From Lachnospiraceae bacterium (GTDB lineage Bacteria > Bacillota_A > Clostridia > Lachnospirales > Lachnospiraceae), in contig JAFYAD010000219.1 of assembly GCA_017540915.1 (NCBI GenBank), positions 1 through 6,337 of the forward strand: 6,337 nucleotides of DNA, given 5' to 3'. A model generated the notes under the pieces. That model saw only the letters and a list, made by a program, of their open reading frames with translations, did no database searches and had not been told where the DNA came from. Shown here piece after piece: positions 1-6,214 of this stretch (its first letter is position 1; the number at the start of each line of letters is the position of its first letter). The position numbers and the translations under genes were made by a program.

Positions 1-1
1 C

Positions 2-136
2 ACAGGACGTATCATATATGATATAGCGGTCTGCGAAGATATCGCTTTGCCGGATAACGGAGATGATATGACATTGTTCGATTCTCTTTTATCTGCCATG
101 AAAACCAAGGCAAAGTACGAAAAGAAAAGGTACTGA
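2..136 (+). CDS. 3' end of an unrecognised protein (partial, 44 codons)
   Basis: The frame starting at base 2 is open from the window edge to the TGA at 134-136, while the other two forward frames hit stops within the first 25 bases. The visible tail begins TGRIIYDIAVCEDIALPD and ends in a lysine-rich stretch (KTKAKYEKKRY). It contains no motif I can assign. A loose resemblance to the last helix of GGDEF-type domains crossed my mind but is too weak to call. The gene stops 30 bases before the next start, with no hairpin between, so it is probably cotranscribed with the downstream glycoside hydrolase. It could also be a chance open stretch, but its length, edge position and spacing favour a real C-terminus. 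Confidence 0.55.
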   Translation, partial: TGRIIYDIAVCEDIALPDNGDDMTLFDSLLSAMKTKAKYEKKRY

Positions 137-166
137 AGGCTGCAATAGTTTACAAGGAGGAGTCAT

Positions 167-1120
167 ATGAAGGATTGGAAAGGTTTTTCAAAGGGAGTAA
201 ATTTAGGAGGATGGCTGTCGCAGTGTGATTACAGTGAGGAAAGGCTCAGTAATTTCATAGTGGAGGAGGATTTCAAAAAGATCGCGGATATGGGCTTTGA
301 CCATGTCAGGGTTCCGGTGGATTACAACATACTGGAGGATGACAAGGGCGGTTACATAGAGAGCGGTTTTGCGCATGTGGCTTTTGCGATTGATACCGCC
401 AGAAAATACGGGCTCAATTTTTTGCTGGATCTCCACAGGACCGCAGGATATATGTTTGATGCCGGAGTTGGTGAGACCGGATTCTTTGAGGATGAAACTC
501 TTCAGGAGAGATTTTACAGACTTTGGATCGAGTTTGCAAAGAGGTTCGGTTCCGATCCGGAGCATATTGCTTTTGAGCTTCTGAATGAGGTGACTGACAA
601 GGAATACGGCCCCATCTGGAACCGCATTGCAAAGGAGTGTATAAAGAGGATCAGACAGATCGCTCCTGACGTGGTGATACTGGTGGGAAGCTATTACAAC
701 AACAGCGTTATATCGGTAGTGGATCTTGATCCGCCTTATGATGACAAGATCGTATACAATTTCCATTGCTATGATCCGCTGCTGTTTACGCATCAGCATG
801 CCAGCTGGGTTGACGATCCCAACATTGATAAGGATATGTCTTTTGAGGAGAGCAAGGTTGACGAACAGTATTTTGAGGATCTGTTTGCCGATGCCATCAA
901 AAAAGCGCAGGAAAACGATACAGTGCTGTACTGCGGTGAATATGGCGTTATAGACTGTGCCGATGCGGCGGATTCTTTGAAGTGGTTTGCGGCCATTAAC
1001 GCAGTATACAAAAAACATGGTATCGGACATGCCGTCTGGTCGTATAAGGAGATGGATTTCGGCATCATGGACGCTAAATATGACGGTATGAGAGATGAAC
1101 TCTTAAAAAATCTTTTATGA
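167..1120 (+). CDS. Glycoside hydrolase family 5 (cellulase/beta-glucanase type), intracellular
   Basis: This 317-residue protein is a single (beta/alpha)8-barrel GH5 domain of the BglC/endoglucanase type, a retaining enzyme expected to cleave beta-1,4- or related beta-glucosidic links in glucans or oligosaccharides. Visible family landmarks are GVNLGGW at 10-16, R48 in HVRVPVD, H90 in LDLHR, the acid/base E141 in FELLNEV, H200 and Y202 in NFHCYDP, the nucleophile E258 in YCGEYGV, and W291 in AVWSYKEMD. Both catalytic glutamates and the usual active-site histidines are present, so it should be active. There is no signal peptide, transmembrane segment or carbohydrate-binding module: residue 1 lies about ten residues before the first barrel strand. 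It is therefore probably cytoplasmic and acts on imported oligosaccharides. The start is fixed by AAGGAGG at 154-160, six bases before the ATG. The family call is firm; the exact subfamily and substrate are not determined. Confidence 0.93.
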   Translation: MKDWKGFSKGVNLGGWLSQCDYSEERLSNFIVEEDFKKIADMGFDHVRVPVDYNILEDDKGGYIESGFAHVAFAIDTARKYGLNFLLDLHRTAGYMFDAGVGETGFFEDETLQERFYRLWIEFAKRFGSDPEHIAFELLNEVTDKEYGPIWNRIAKECIKRIRQIAPDVVILVGSYYNNSVISVVDLDPPYDDKIVYNFHCYDPLLFTHQHASWVDDPNIDKDMSFEESKVDEQYFEDLFADAIKKAQENDTVLYCGEYGVIDCADAADSLKWFAAINAVYKKHGIGHAVWSYKEMDFGIMDAKYDGMRDELLKNLL

Positions 1121-1137
1121 TCATGGAATAGCGGTAA

Positions 1138-1167
1138 ACCGGGAGTGTTTCACTCCCGGTATTTTTA
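1138..1167 (+). terminator. Rho-independent terminator after the GH5 gene
   Basis: A perfect 10-bp stem, ACCGGGAGTG pairing with CACTCCCGGT around a TTT loop (1138-1160), is followed by ATTTTTATT. It lies 17 bases after the GH5 stop codon and separates that gene from the chemoreceptor unit. Confidence 0.92.
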
Positions 1168-1191
1168 TTGGCAATATTTGCCCTATATCGT

Positions 1192-1221
1192 TTGACAAAT
1201 GACAGAGTAATCGGCTATAAT
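1192..1221 (+). promoter_or_regulatory. Sigma-A promoter of the chemoreceptor gene
   Basis: Exact consensus hexamers TTGACA (1192-1197) and TATAAT (1216-1221) are separated by 18 bases, immediately after the preceding terminator and about 75 bases before the chemoreceptor ATG. The expected transcription start is near 1228. A housekeeping promoter rather than a flagellar sigma-28-type site appears to drive this chemoreceptor. Confidence 0.88.
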
Positions 1222-1237
1222 AGTTAACAGGTTTTTA

Positions 1238-1255
1238 CGATTGTGTTGACAATCG
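1238..1255 (+). promoter_or_regulatory. 7-bp inverted repeat in the chemoreceptor leader
   Basis: CGATTGT and ACAATCG form a perfect inverted repeat around GTTG. It lies about 10 to 28 bases downstream of the predicted transcription start and 40 bases before the ATG. It could be an operator for a dimeric regulator or a small leader hairpin. There is no U-run after it, so it is not a terminator. Confidence 0.45.
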
Positions 1256-1281
1256 AAAGCGGATCAAAGACTAAATGTATT

Positions 1282-1286
1282 GGAGG
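1282..1286 (+). promoter_or_regulatory. Ribosome binding site that sets the chemoreceptor start
   Basis: GGAGG at 1282-1286 lies eight bases before the ATG at 1295. An in-frame TTG at 1280 would add five residues, but it overlaps this Shine-Dalgarno site and has none of its own, so the ATG at 1295 is chosen. Confidence 0.85.
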
Positions 1287-1294
1287 ATTGTGTT

Positions 1295-3346
1295 ATGGCA
1301 GACGTTAAGACATCAGGAAAGCAATCCAGACTGAATTTGCGGATCACGCTTATTCTTTATGCTTTGCTTCCACTCTTATGTACCGCATTGATACTGAGTA
1401 TCGTGATCGTTACGAAGAGCAGCAATGAGATGAAGAAGTGGACCAATAACTCCCTTCTTCAGGTTATTGAGGGAACCGGAGCGGCTTTTGACTCGGCTAC
1501 TCTTACAAATGAGCGTATTTTGATGACTTTTTCCACAGCGCCTATTGTAAAGCAGGCGTTATTAAATCCGGATGATCCTCAGATCGCAGCAGCTGCACAG
1601 CAGTACACACTGGATTTCTTTGCGGATCTTGACGGATGGGAAGGTCTTTACATAGCCGACTGGGATACCAAGGTTATAACACATCCGGTGGGGGCTGTAA
1701 TAGGCAAGGTTTTAAGAACGGGCGATTCCCGTGAACAGCTTCGCAGCTCGATATTGTCAGCAGACGGAGTGTATAATACCGGCATAATGGAGTCTCCTTC
1801 TACGGGACAGCTTGTAATGAGTACTTATTATCCGGTTATGAACGGAGGTCAGCCCATCGGATATGTAGGTGGCGCTACCCTGGTCAATAACGTGGCAGAA
1901 TCTATTTCCGATGTCTCTTCACTGGGACGCAAGAGTGCATATATTTACTTCGTCGACACAGAGGGCACGATGCTGCATCATCCGGATGAGTCAAAGATTG
2001 GTAATCCGGTGGAGAATGCGGCGGTTAAGGGCCTTGTGGCAGAGCTTGCGGAGGGTAAACATCCCGAGCCGGCATGTATCGAGTACAAATATAAAGGCGC
2101 CATCAAATATGCCGCTTATTACGTGGGCAAGGATGATGCCTATATTGCGGTTCTTACAGCAGATGAAGAGGATATTTTGTCAGGTATCATAGCTACCCGT
2201 AATCTGGTAATTATCATAACTCTGGTCTGCATCATCATATTCCTGACACTGGCAGTTCTGGTAGAGAGAGTTATCGGTAATCCTTTGAGGGCTGTGGCTG
2301 TTTCTCTTGAAAAGCTCAGTACAGGTGATGTTACGGCTACATGTGATGCCACATCACACATCAAAGAGACTGTCGGCATTTTGAAGGCATTTGATGAGCT
2401 GAAGAATGCGCTGTCAACGTCTATGCGTTCGGTCAAAGATTCAGCCGGCGTGCTCAATAATGTTATCATCAATGTGGATGGCATGACAGGTCATAATGTT
2501 GAGTCCGTATCCCAGATCAATATCGCTATCAATGAGGTGGCATCAACATCCCAGACAGTTGCGGAAGATGCACAGCTCCTGGCTGAGAAGGCTGTCGACC
2601 TCGGCAATGATATTGACATGCTCAACGACAACGTTAAGAACCTTTCCGATGCATCACAGACAATACGCACTGCAAACGACGAGGCTACTGTCTGCATGAA
2701 GTCAGTATATTCCGGTGCGGATGAGTCGGTTAAAGCAATGCAGAATATTTCCGCAAAGATTGCTGAGACCAACAGTGCCATCGGTAATATCGGGTCTGCA
2801 ATACAGGCTATCGAGTCTATTGCCGAGCAGACAAACCTTCTCTCGCTCAATGCGTCCATCGAGGCAGCCCGCGCAGGCGATGCCGGAAGAGGCTTCGCGG
2901 TTGTGGCTGATGAGATCAGAACTCTGGCAGATTCTTCCGCAGAATCCGCAAAGGAGATCAAAGCCATCATTGAGAATGTCATTGAACTTTCCAATGACAC
3001 GGTTGAGATCAGTAACGGTGTGTTCAATGTTATCAATAAAGAGCAGGCTGATATTGAGAATGCACAGCAGAAGTTTACTGTTCTGTCACAGTCTGTAGAG
3101 GCATCCGTGGTAGAGATCGACGCTATTCGTGAGATGACCGAAAAACTTAACGCTATCAGAGTGGAGCTTTCCAATACCACTACAGATCTCGGCGCAATAT
3201 CAGAGGAGCTTGGCGCTTCCGCAGAAGAGGTTGCCGCTTCCTGCCAGACCGTTACAGATGCTTGCGCGGATACGCAGTCATCTACTGCCGAAATGCGCAG
3301 CATCAATGAGGGCATGAGCGCGGCCATCGATTTCTTCAAGATATAA
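1295..3346 (+). CDS. Methyl-accepting chemotaxis protein with extracytoplasmic Cache-type sensor
   Basis: This 683-residue transmembrane chemoreceptor would sense a ligand outside the cell and control CheA/CheW in the cytoplasm. A short basic N-terminus (K9, R12, R16) is followed by transmembrane segment 1 at about 17-39. A roughly 260-residue extracytoplasmic region of double-Cache type comes next (for example [18 protein letters not shown], then [18 protein letters not shown]). Transmembrane segment 2 is at about 304-323, with a HAMP domain from about 324 ([11 protein letters not shown]). A long coiled-coil signalling domain has its conserved hairpin tip at about 509-546 ([18 protein letters not shown] from residue 512, then [15 protein letters not shown]). 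The protein ends in DFFKI without a C-terminal tether pentapeptide for CheR or CheB. It has its own promoter and terminator, so it is monocistronic. The ligand cannot be deduced: I do not see a clear amino-acid-binding Cache signature. Family assignment is firm. Confidence 0.95.
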   Translation: MADVKTSGKQSRLNLRITLILYALLPLLCTALILSIVIVTKSSNEMKKWTNNSLLQVIEGTGAAFDSATLTNERILMTFSTAPIVKQALLNPDDPQIAAAAQQYTLDFFADLDGWEGLYIADWDTKVITHPVGAVIGKVLRTGDSREQLRSSILSADGVYNTGIMESPSTGQLVMSTYYPVMNGGQPIGYVGGATLVNNVAESISDVSSLGRKSAYIYFVDTEGTMLHHPDESKIGNPVENAAVKGLVAELAEGKHPEPACIEYKYKGAIKYAAYYVGKDDAYIAVLTADEEDILSGIIATRNLVIIITLVCIIIFLTLAVLVERVIGNPLRAVAVSLEKLSTGDVTATCDATSHIKETVGILKAFDELKNALSTSMRSVKDSAGVLNNVIINVDGMTGHNVESVSQINIAINEVASTSQTVAEDAQLLAEKAVDLGNDIDMLNDNVKNLSDASQTIRTANDEATVCMKSVYSGADESVKAMQNISAKIAETNSAIGNIGSAIQAIESIAEQTNLLSLNASIEAARAGDAGRGFAVVADEIRTLADSSAESAKEIKAIIENVIELSNDTVEISNGVFNVINKEQADIENAQQKFTVLSQSVEASVVEIDAIREMTEKLNAIRVELSNTTTDLGAISEELGASAEEVAASCQTVTDACADTQSSTAEMRSINEGMSAAIDFFKI

Positions 3347-3384
3347 CAGATAACACCACACGTTTTCTTCATATTTTCATTTTG

Positions 3385-3413
3385 TACCGCAGGGAAACCT
3401 GCGGTATTTTTTT
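3385..3413 (+). terminator. Rho-independent terminator after the chemoreceptor
   Basis: A perfect 9-bp stem, TACCGCAGG pairing with CCTGCGGTA around a GAAA tetraloop (3385-3406), is followed by seven T (3407-3413). It lies 38 bases after the chemoreceptor stop. The end of its T-run overlaps the -35 box of the next promoter. Confidence 0.94.
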
Positions 3414-3440
3414 GACTTGAAAGTGTTTTTTTGCTATCAT
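3412..3440 (+). promoter_or_regulatory. Promoter of the CooC-like/activator operon
   Basis: TTGACT (3412-3417) and TATCAT (3435-3440) are 17 bases apart, with a TG one base upstream of the -10 box (TGcTATCAT), an extended -10 arrangement. The expected start is about 3446-3448, which is exactly where the left arm of the palindromic repeat begins. A TATACT at 3443-3448 is an alternative -10 box but lacks a well-spaced -35 box. The first downstream gene starts 250 bases later, so the leader would be long. Confidence 0.65.
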
Positions 3441-3517
3441 GTTATACTATTGAACGAAAATAACTGCCATTATTTATATTCGTAGTATTTTCTGATTTCG
3501 TTCAATAGTCCGGTGAA
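3441..3517 (+). repeat. Palindromic repeat element, copy A (forward)
   Basis: The core at 3446-3509 has perfect 14-bp terminal inverted repeats, ACTATTGAACGAAA and TTTCGTTCAATAGT. An asymmetric internal block TAACTGCCATT (3461-3471) sits one base inside the left arm. The reverse complement of a second copy at 4568-4647 matches both arms, the internal block at the same offset, and short flanks on both sides (GTTATACT versus GTCATACT on the left, GGTGAA on the right). The middle has diverged. It has no coding capacity. This fits a miniature inverted-repeat element or a dispersed intergenic palindrome. In RNA it would form a long 5'-end hairpin of the downstream operon. Confidence 0.85.
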
Positions 3518-3551
3518 TTAGTAACCAAAATCGTTAAAAAGTATAAATTGT

Positions 3552-3653
3552 GTGTTAAAAAACTATCAGAAAGGATTTTTACTATTTGCAGCTGCTTTAC
3601 TGGCATTCCACAGGCCTGTAATGGCATCGGCAATTTGTCAGGAAGGCTGTTAA
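3552..3653 (+). CDS. Possible 33-residue small ORF with signal-peptide-like sequence
   Basis: A GTG at 3552 opens a frame to the TAA at 3651-3653. The predicted peptide has a basic N-terminus (K3, K7), a hydrophobic core GFLLFAAALLAF, an AxA-type processing site (ASA) and a short Cys-containing end ICQEGC. That is the layout of a Sec signal peptide followed by almost nothing, as in a tiny secreted peptide or in the remnant of a truncated secreted-protein gene. There is no convincing ribosome binding site before the GTG, which lowers confidence. The same frame continues after the TAA without another stop until it overlaps the ATG of the next gene. I do not recognise the peptide, and chance is a live alternative. 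Confidence 0.25.
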   Translation: MLKNYQKGFLLFAAALLAFHRPVMASAICQEGC

Positions 3654-3691
3654 CCCATAAAATACAGAGTATTGTCTGTGAATAGTAAAAA
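3576..3691 (+). promoter_or_regulatory. Predicted long-range stem in the operon leader
   Basis: Bases 3576-3591 (TTTTTACTATTTGCAG) can pair with 3676-3691 (CTGTGAATAGTAAAAA) along all 16 positions; 11 are uninterrupted Watson-Crick pairs, then two G-U wobbles, then three more Watson-Crick pairs. The stem encloses 84 bases, including most of the possible small ORF and a palindrome ACAGGCCTGT (3610-3619). Its 3' end touches the AAGGGA ribosome site (3690-3695) of the ATPase gene. This suggests a leader that could influence translation. It matches no riboswitch class I know. The rest of the 3347-3700 gap is AT-rich sequence in which I see nothing else. Confidence 0.45.
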
Positions 3692-3700
3692 GGGATTCAT

Positions 3701-4513
3701 ATGAAAAAAGATACGAAGATCCTGGCACTTACGGGAAAGGGCGGAGTTGGAAAGACTACGGTATGTGCTGCTTTTGTGCGTGCGCTGGCTGAAAAGCATA
3801 AGGGTTCGAAGATACTGGCCATAGATGCGGACCCGGCAGTGGGGCTGGCTACGGCCCTCGGTGTTGAGGTTTCGGAGACACTTGATAATATCAGGACGGA
3901 TGTCATAGAAAAGGCCGAGGGCGGAGAGGGCAGAGAAGCAGTAGAACTGCTCAGTGAGGCGAGATACAGGATATTTGATGCCATTGTGGAAAAAGATAAC
4001 TTCTCTTTTTTAGCCATAGGACGTCCCGAAGGTGCAGGCTGTTATTGCTCCATAAATTCTTACCTTAAAGAAGTTATAGCTATGGTAAGTGAGGAATTTG
4101 ACTATGTGGTCATCGACGGCGAGGCCGGTATCGAACAGGTAAACCGCAGGGTCATGGATAAGGTTACCCATCTTTTTCTGGTGACGGACATGAGCAAAAA
4201 GGGTATAGAGGTCATTAAGACTATCCGGAAAGTTGCGGACGAGCTGGTAAGATACGATAAGCTTGGAGTTATCATCAATCGGCTGGATGAGCCGGATTCA
4301 CTGAAGCTTTTGGCAGATGAGGGCAGTGCCGGGGAATCCTCTGATGGAACAGATAGTCTCGGAAAGATAGACAGCATGGATATAGTCGGTGTTATCACCA
4401 TGGACAGCGCTCACGCCAAAAACGACATGTTGGGACGCACAGTATTTGAGCTGGATGAGAAGGCGCCTGTATACGCAGGGGCTGTACTGGCGCTGGAGAA
4501 TATGGGCGTATAG
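3701..4513 (+). CDS. CooC-family P-loop ATPase (metallocentre maturation type)
   Basis: This 270-residue SIMIBI-class ATPase has the deviant Walker A GKGGVGKTT (12-20) with the signature first lysine K13, switch aspartates in IDADP (D42, D44), Walker B VVIDGEAG (D139), and a G-C-Y-C motif (C114, C116) in RPEGAGCYCSINSYL. The CxC pair is the metal-binding dimer-interface motif of CooC and AcsF, the nickel-insertion ATPases of carbon monoxide dehydrogenase and acetyl-CoA synthase. Here no such enzyme is visible, and the next genes encode an HgdC-type activator and an HgdB-type protein. I infer a role in assembling or delivering a metal cluster for that system. An Asp/Ser/Gly-rich stretch near 219-236 (SAGESSDGTDSLGKIDS) looks like a variable surface loop. 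AAGGGA at 3690-3695 precedes the ATG by five bases. It is flanked by inverted palindromic repeats. Fold and family are firm; the client enzyme is inferred. Confidence 0.9.
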   Translation: MKKDTKILALTGKGGVGKTTVCAAFVRALAEKHKGSKILAIDADPAVGLATALGVEVSETLDNIRTDVIEKAEGGEGREAVELLSEARYRIFDAIVEKDNFSFLAIGRPEGAGCYCSINSYLKEVIAMVSEEFDYVVIDGEAGIEQVNRRVMDKVTHLFLVTDMSKKGIEVIKTIRKVADELVRYDKLGVIINRLDEPDSLKLLADEGSAGESSDGTDSLGKIDSMDIVGVITMDSAHAKNDMLGRTVFELDEKAPVYAGAVLALENMGV

Positions 4514-4567
4514 AGTGAATCTTTCACAGTCAGATAAGATATACTTGTTAACGATTTTAGCTATATG

Positions 4568-4647
4568 TTCACCCAACTATTGAACGAAATCCGGTCATTA
4601 TTCCGGGATTTAGAAAATGGCAGTTAGTTTCGTTCAATAAGTATGAC
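4568..4647 (-). repeat. Palindromic repeat element, copy B (inverted relative to copy A)
   Basis: The core at 4576-4642 has arms ACTATTGAACGAAA and TTTCGTTCAATAAGT (one extra A compared with copy A), with AATGGCAGTTA (4616-4626) one base inside the right arm. Read on the minus strand it aligns end to end with copy A, including the flanking GTCATACT and GGTGAA. Its centre carries a private small inverted repeat, TCCGG...CCGGGA (4590-4607). It fills most of the 166-base gap between the CooC-like gene and the activator. There is no T-run next to it, so it is not an obvious terminator, although the hairpin could affect readthrough or mRNA stability. Confidence 0.85.
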
Positions 4648-4679
4648 AGCATAAAAGAAATATAATTAAGGAGACCGGT

Positions 4680-5471
4680 ATGAAATATTTCGGAGGATGC
4701 GACGTAGGTTCCACATACACAAAAGCGGTAATATTAGATGAGGCGGGCAATATCCTGTCCCATACCACCATACGCAGTAAAATACGGTCGGAGGAGTCGG
4801 CAAGACTGGCATTGGATGCGGTTTTGTCAGGTGCAGGGCTTAAGGAAGCATCAGAGCTTTCGTATCTGATCGGCACGGGCTACGGCCGCAATAAAGTCCC
4901 CTTTGCGGATGAGAATATCTCGGAGATCTCATGCCATGCAATGGGCGTGCATGTTACGGATCCAACAGTAAGGGCTGTCATAGATATAGGTGGGCAGGAT
5001 GTCAAGGGTATTGCGATAGATACGGACGGCACGGTCATAAACTTTGCCATGAATGACAAGTGTGCGGCAGGAACAGGACGTTTTTATGAGGCAATGGCAA
5101 GATCCTTTGAGATGGATCTGGATGAGTTTTCAAAGCTCTCCCTCAGTGCCAAAAATGTGATCCCTATTACATCACAGTGTACTGTTTTTGCCGAATCCGA
5201 GGTCATAAGCTTAGTGGGCGAGGGCAAGCCTGTGGAGGAGATCGCAGCCGGGATTCAGATGGCTGTGGCAAAACGCTGTTTTGTAATGGCCAAAAAAGCA
5301 GGTGCCACAGACAGTATCGCTCTGACCGGCGGCTGCGCCAAAAATGATGGACTTAAGGCAGCTATCGAGAAGGTGCTGAAGATAAAGGTGGTGGAGCTTA
5401 AGACCGACCCTCAGCTCATGGGAGCTTTAGGTGCCGCCGAATATGCAAGACAGAAGGGTTTGAAGGCTTGA
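4680..5471 (+). CDS. ATP-dependent [4Fe-4S] activator, HgdC/BcrA/BcrD (BadF/BadG) family
   Basis: This 263-residue ASKHA-fold ATPase belongs to the activators of 2-hydroxyacyl-CoA dehydratases, benzoyl-CoA reductase and double-cubane proteins. Family members work as homodimers that hold one [4Fe-4S] cluster between subunits and couple ATP hydrolysis to one-electron transfer at very low potential. Seen here are the phosphate-1 loop CDVGSTYTKA (D8-T12), phosphate-2 DIGGQD (102-107), the cluster ligands C128 in NDKCAAGTGRF and C167 in TSQCTVFAESEV, and the adenosine-motif region LTGGCAKNDGL. The 39-residue spacing of the two cysteines matches the family, and the length of about 260 residues is typical of single-subunit activators. 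AAGGAG (4668-4673) lies six bases before the ATG. Its stop is separated by one base from the next start, so translation of the two is likely coupled. The family is firm; the partner is inferred to be the gene at 6215. Confidence 0.95.
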   Translation: MKYFGGCDVGSTYTKAVILDEAGNILSHTTIRSKIRSEESARLALDAVLSGAGLKEASELSYLIGTGYGRNKVPFADENISEISCHAMGVHVTDPTVRAVIDIGGQDVKGIAIDTDGTVINFAMNDKCAAGTGRFYEAMARSFEMDLDEFSKLSLSAKNVIPITSQCTVFAESEVISLVGEGKPVEEIAAGIQMAVAKRCFVMAKKAGATDSIALTGGCAKNDGLKAAIEKVLKIKVVELKTDPQLMGALGAAEYARQKGLKA

Positions 5472-5472
5472 G

Positions 5473-6189
5473 ATGGAGCTTTATGATGGTTTGATCCGCA
5501 GGATAGAGGAGTCTCTGGATCCCTTTGAATGCCGGATGTACAGATATGACGGGAATTGCATCCTGAATGAGAGTGAAAACTTCACCATGCTGTTTCAGAG
5601 CGATACTGCGCTGGAGCTTGGCAGTACGGATAAACATGCCGTAAACCTGACATGTGTGACATCCGATAAAAACCTGGTTACGGAAGATTTGGTTAGGGTT
5701 GTGGGAGCGGATATCGGAGACATAAAACGTTCCTCTGATTATGCCAGGATATGTGAGGTGCTGGTGGGAGATGAGGATGAAGGAGACGGGCTTTCAACAG
5801 TGCAGGCGCATCGCCTTTTGCAGGATATGGATTTTGTAAAATTTCATGTATATCCCGAGAATATCATGATCAGGACCTCCGGACAGTCCTCGGCAGAAAG
5901 GGTGCGGGTAGGAAAAAAAGCGGTTGCGGATGGGATATCCTTTGAGAAACTCGGGTGTACTTATATTTCACATTACAAAAAGGATCCCAGGGTTTTGGCG
6001 ATCAGGATAACATTTATCACTGATCCGGCTTTCGATTACGGGGCATTGAAAACGGAGGCCGCTTTAGGTGCATCGGTTATAAATTCCTTATCCATGATAC
6101 AAAAGGGGTTGCCAAAGGACTGCGATAAGTGCACCATCAGTGATATCTGCGGAGAGATAGAGGGATTGAAAAAGCTACATTTTGGTTGA
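5473..6189 (+). CDS. Unrecognised protein with C-terminal C-x2-C-x5-C motif, in activator operon
   Basis: I cannot assign this 238-residue protein to a characterised family. It is soluble, without a signal peptide or membrane segment, and acidic in the middle (VGDEDEGDGL). The C-terminus carries C217, C220 and C226 in the segment DCDKCTISDICGEIEGLKKL, ending KLHFG, a compact cysteine group that could bind zinc or form part of an iron-sulfur site. A further GCTYISHY (C162, H167) is a candidate conserved patch. My impression, which I cannot verify, is that such proteins are sometimes auto-labelled as carbon monoxide dehydrogenase-like because of their context. It starts one base after the activator stop, with AAGG at 5463-5466 inside the activator gene, and ends 25 bases before the HgdB-like gene. 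That placement implies a stoichiometric role in the same system, as maturation factor, electron carrier or extra subunit. That role is inference. Confidence 0.85.
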   Translation: MELYDGLIRRIEESLDPFECRMYRYDGNCILNESENFTMLFQSDTALELGSTDKHAVNLTCVTSDKNLVTEDLVRVVGADIGDIKRSSDYARICEVLVGDEDEGDGLSTVQAHRLLQDMDFVKFHVYPENIMIRTSGQSSAERVRVGKKAVADGISFEKLGCTYISHYKKDPRVLAIRITFITDPAFDYGALKTEAALGASVINSLSMIQKGLPKDCDKCTISDICGEIEGLKKLHFG

Positions 6190-6214
6190 TGTGTAATAAT
6201 ACAGGAGAACAGTT

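Noticed and set aside
2..136. GGDEF-domain C-terminus as identity of the upstream partial gene
   Set aside because: Only a vague helix-rich, lysine-rich ending is shared. None of the diagnostic GGDEF residues lie in the visible part.
203..1030. Antisense open frame of 275 codons opposite the GH5 gene
   Set aside because: It lies wholly within a gene with all GH5 catalytic motifs, and the antisense product shows no recognisable features.
1280..1294. In-frame TTG start that would lengthen the chemoreceptor by five residues
   Set aside because: It overlaps the GGAGG site that serves the ATG at 1295 and has no ribosome site of its own.
2491..3372. Long antisense open frame (293 codons) opposite the chemoreceptor signalling domain
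   Set aside because: It is a mirror of the coiled-coil coding region. The product is serine/alanine-rich without any domain, and the + strand frame is an unmistakable chemoreceptor.
4576..4642. Palindrome copy B as an intrinsic terminator splitting the operon
   Set aside because: The stem is AT-rich and is not followed by a T-run on either strand. Its matched copy A sits at a promoter, so termination is not the shared property.
3441..4647. The two palindromes as a CRISPR-like or tandem repeat array
   Set aside because: There are only two copies, in opposite orientation and about 1.05 kb apart, with a gene rather than spacers between them.
4661..4666. TATAAT just before the activator gene as a promoter -10 box
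   Set aside because: No -35 box occurs at 16-19 bases (the nearest candidate, TTCAAT, is 22 bases away), and the start point would fall at the ribosome site.
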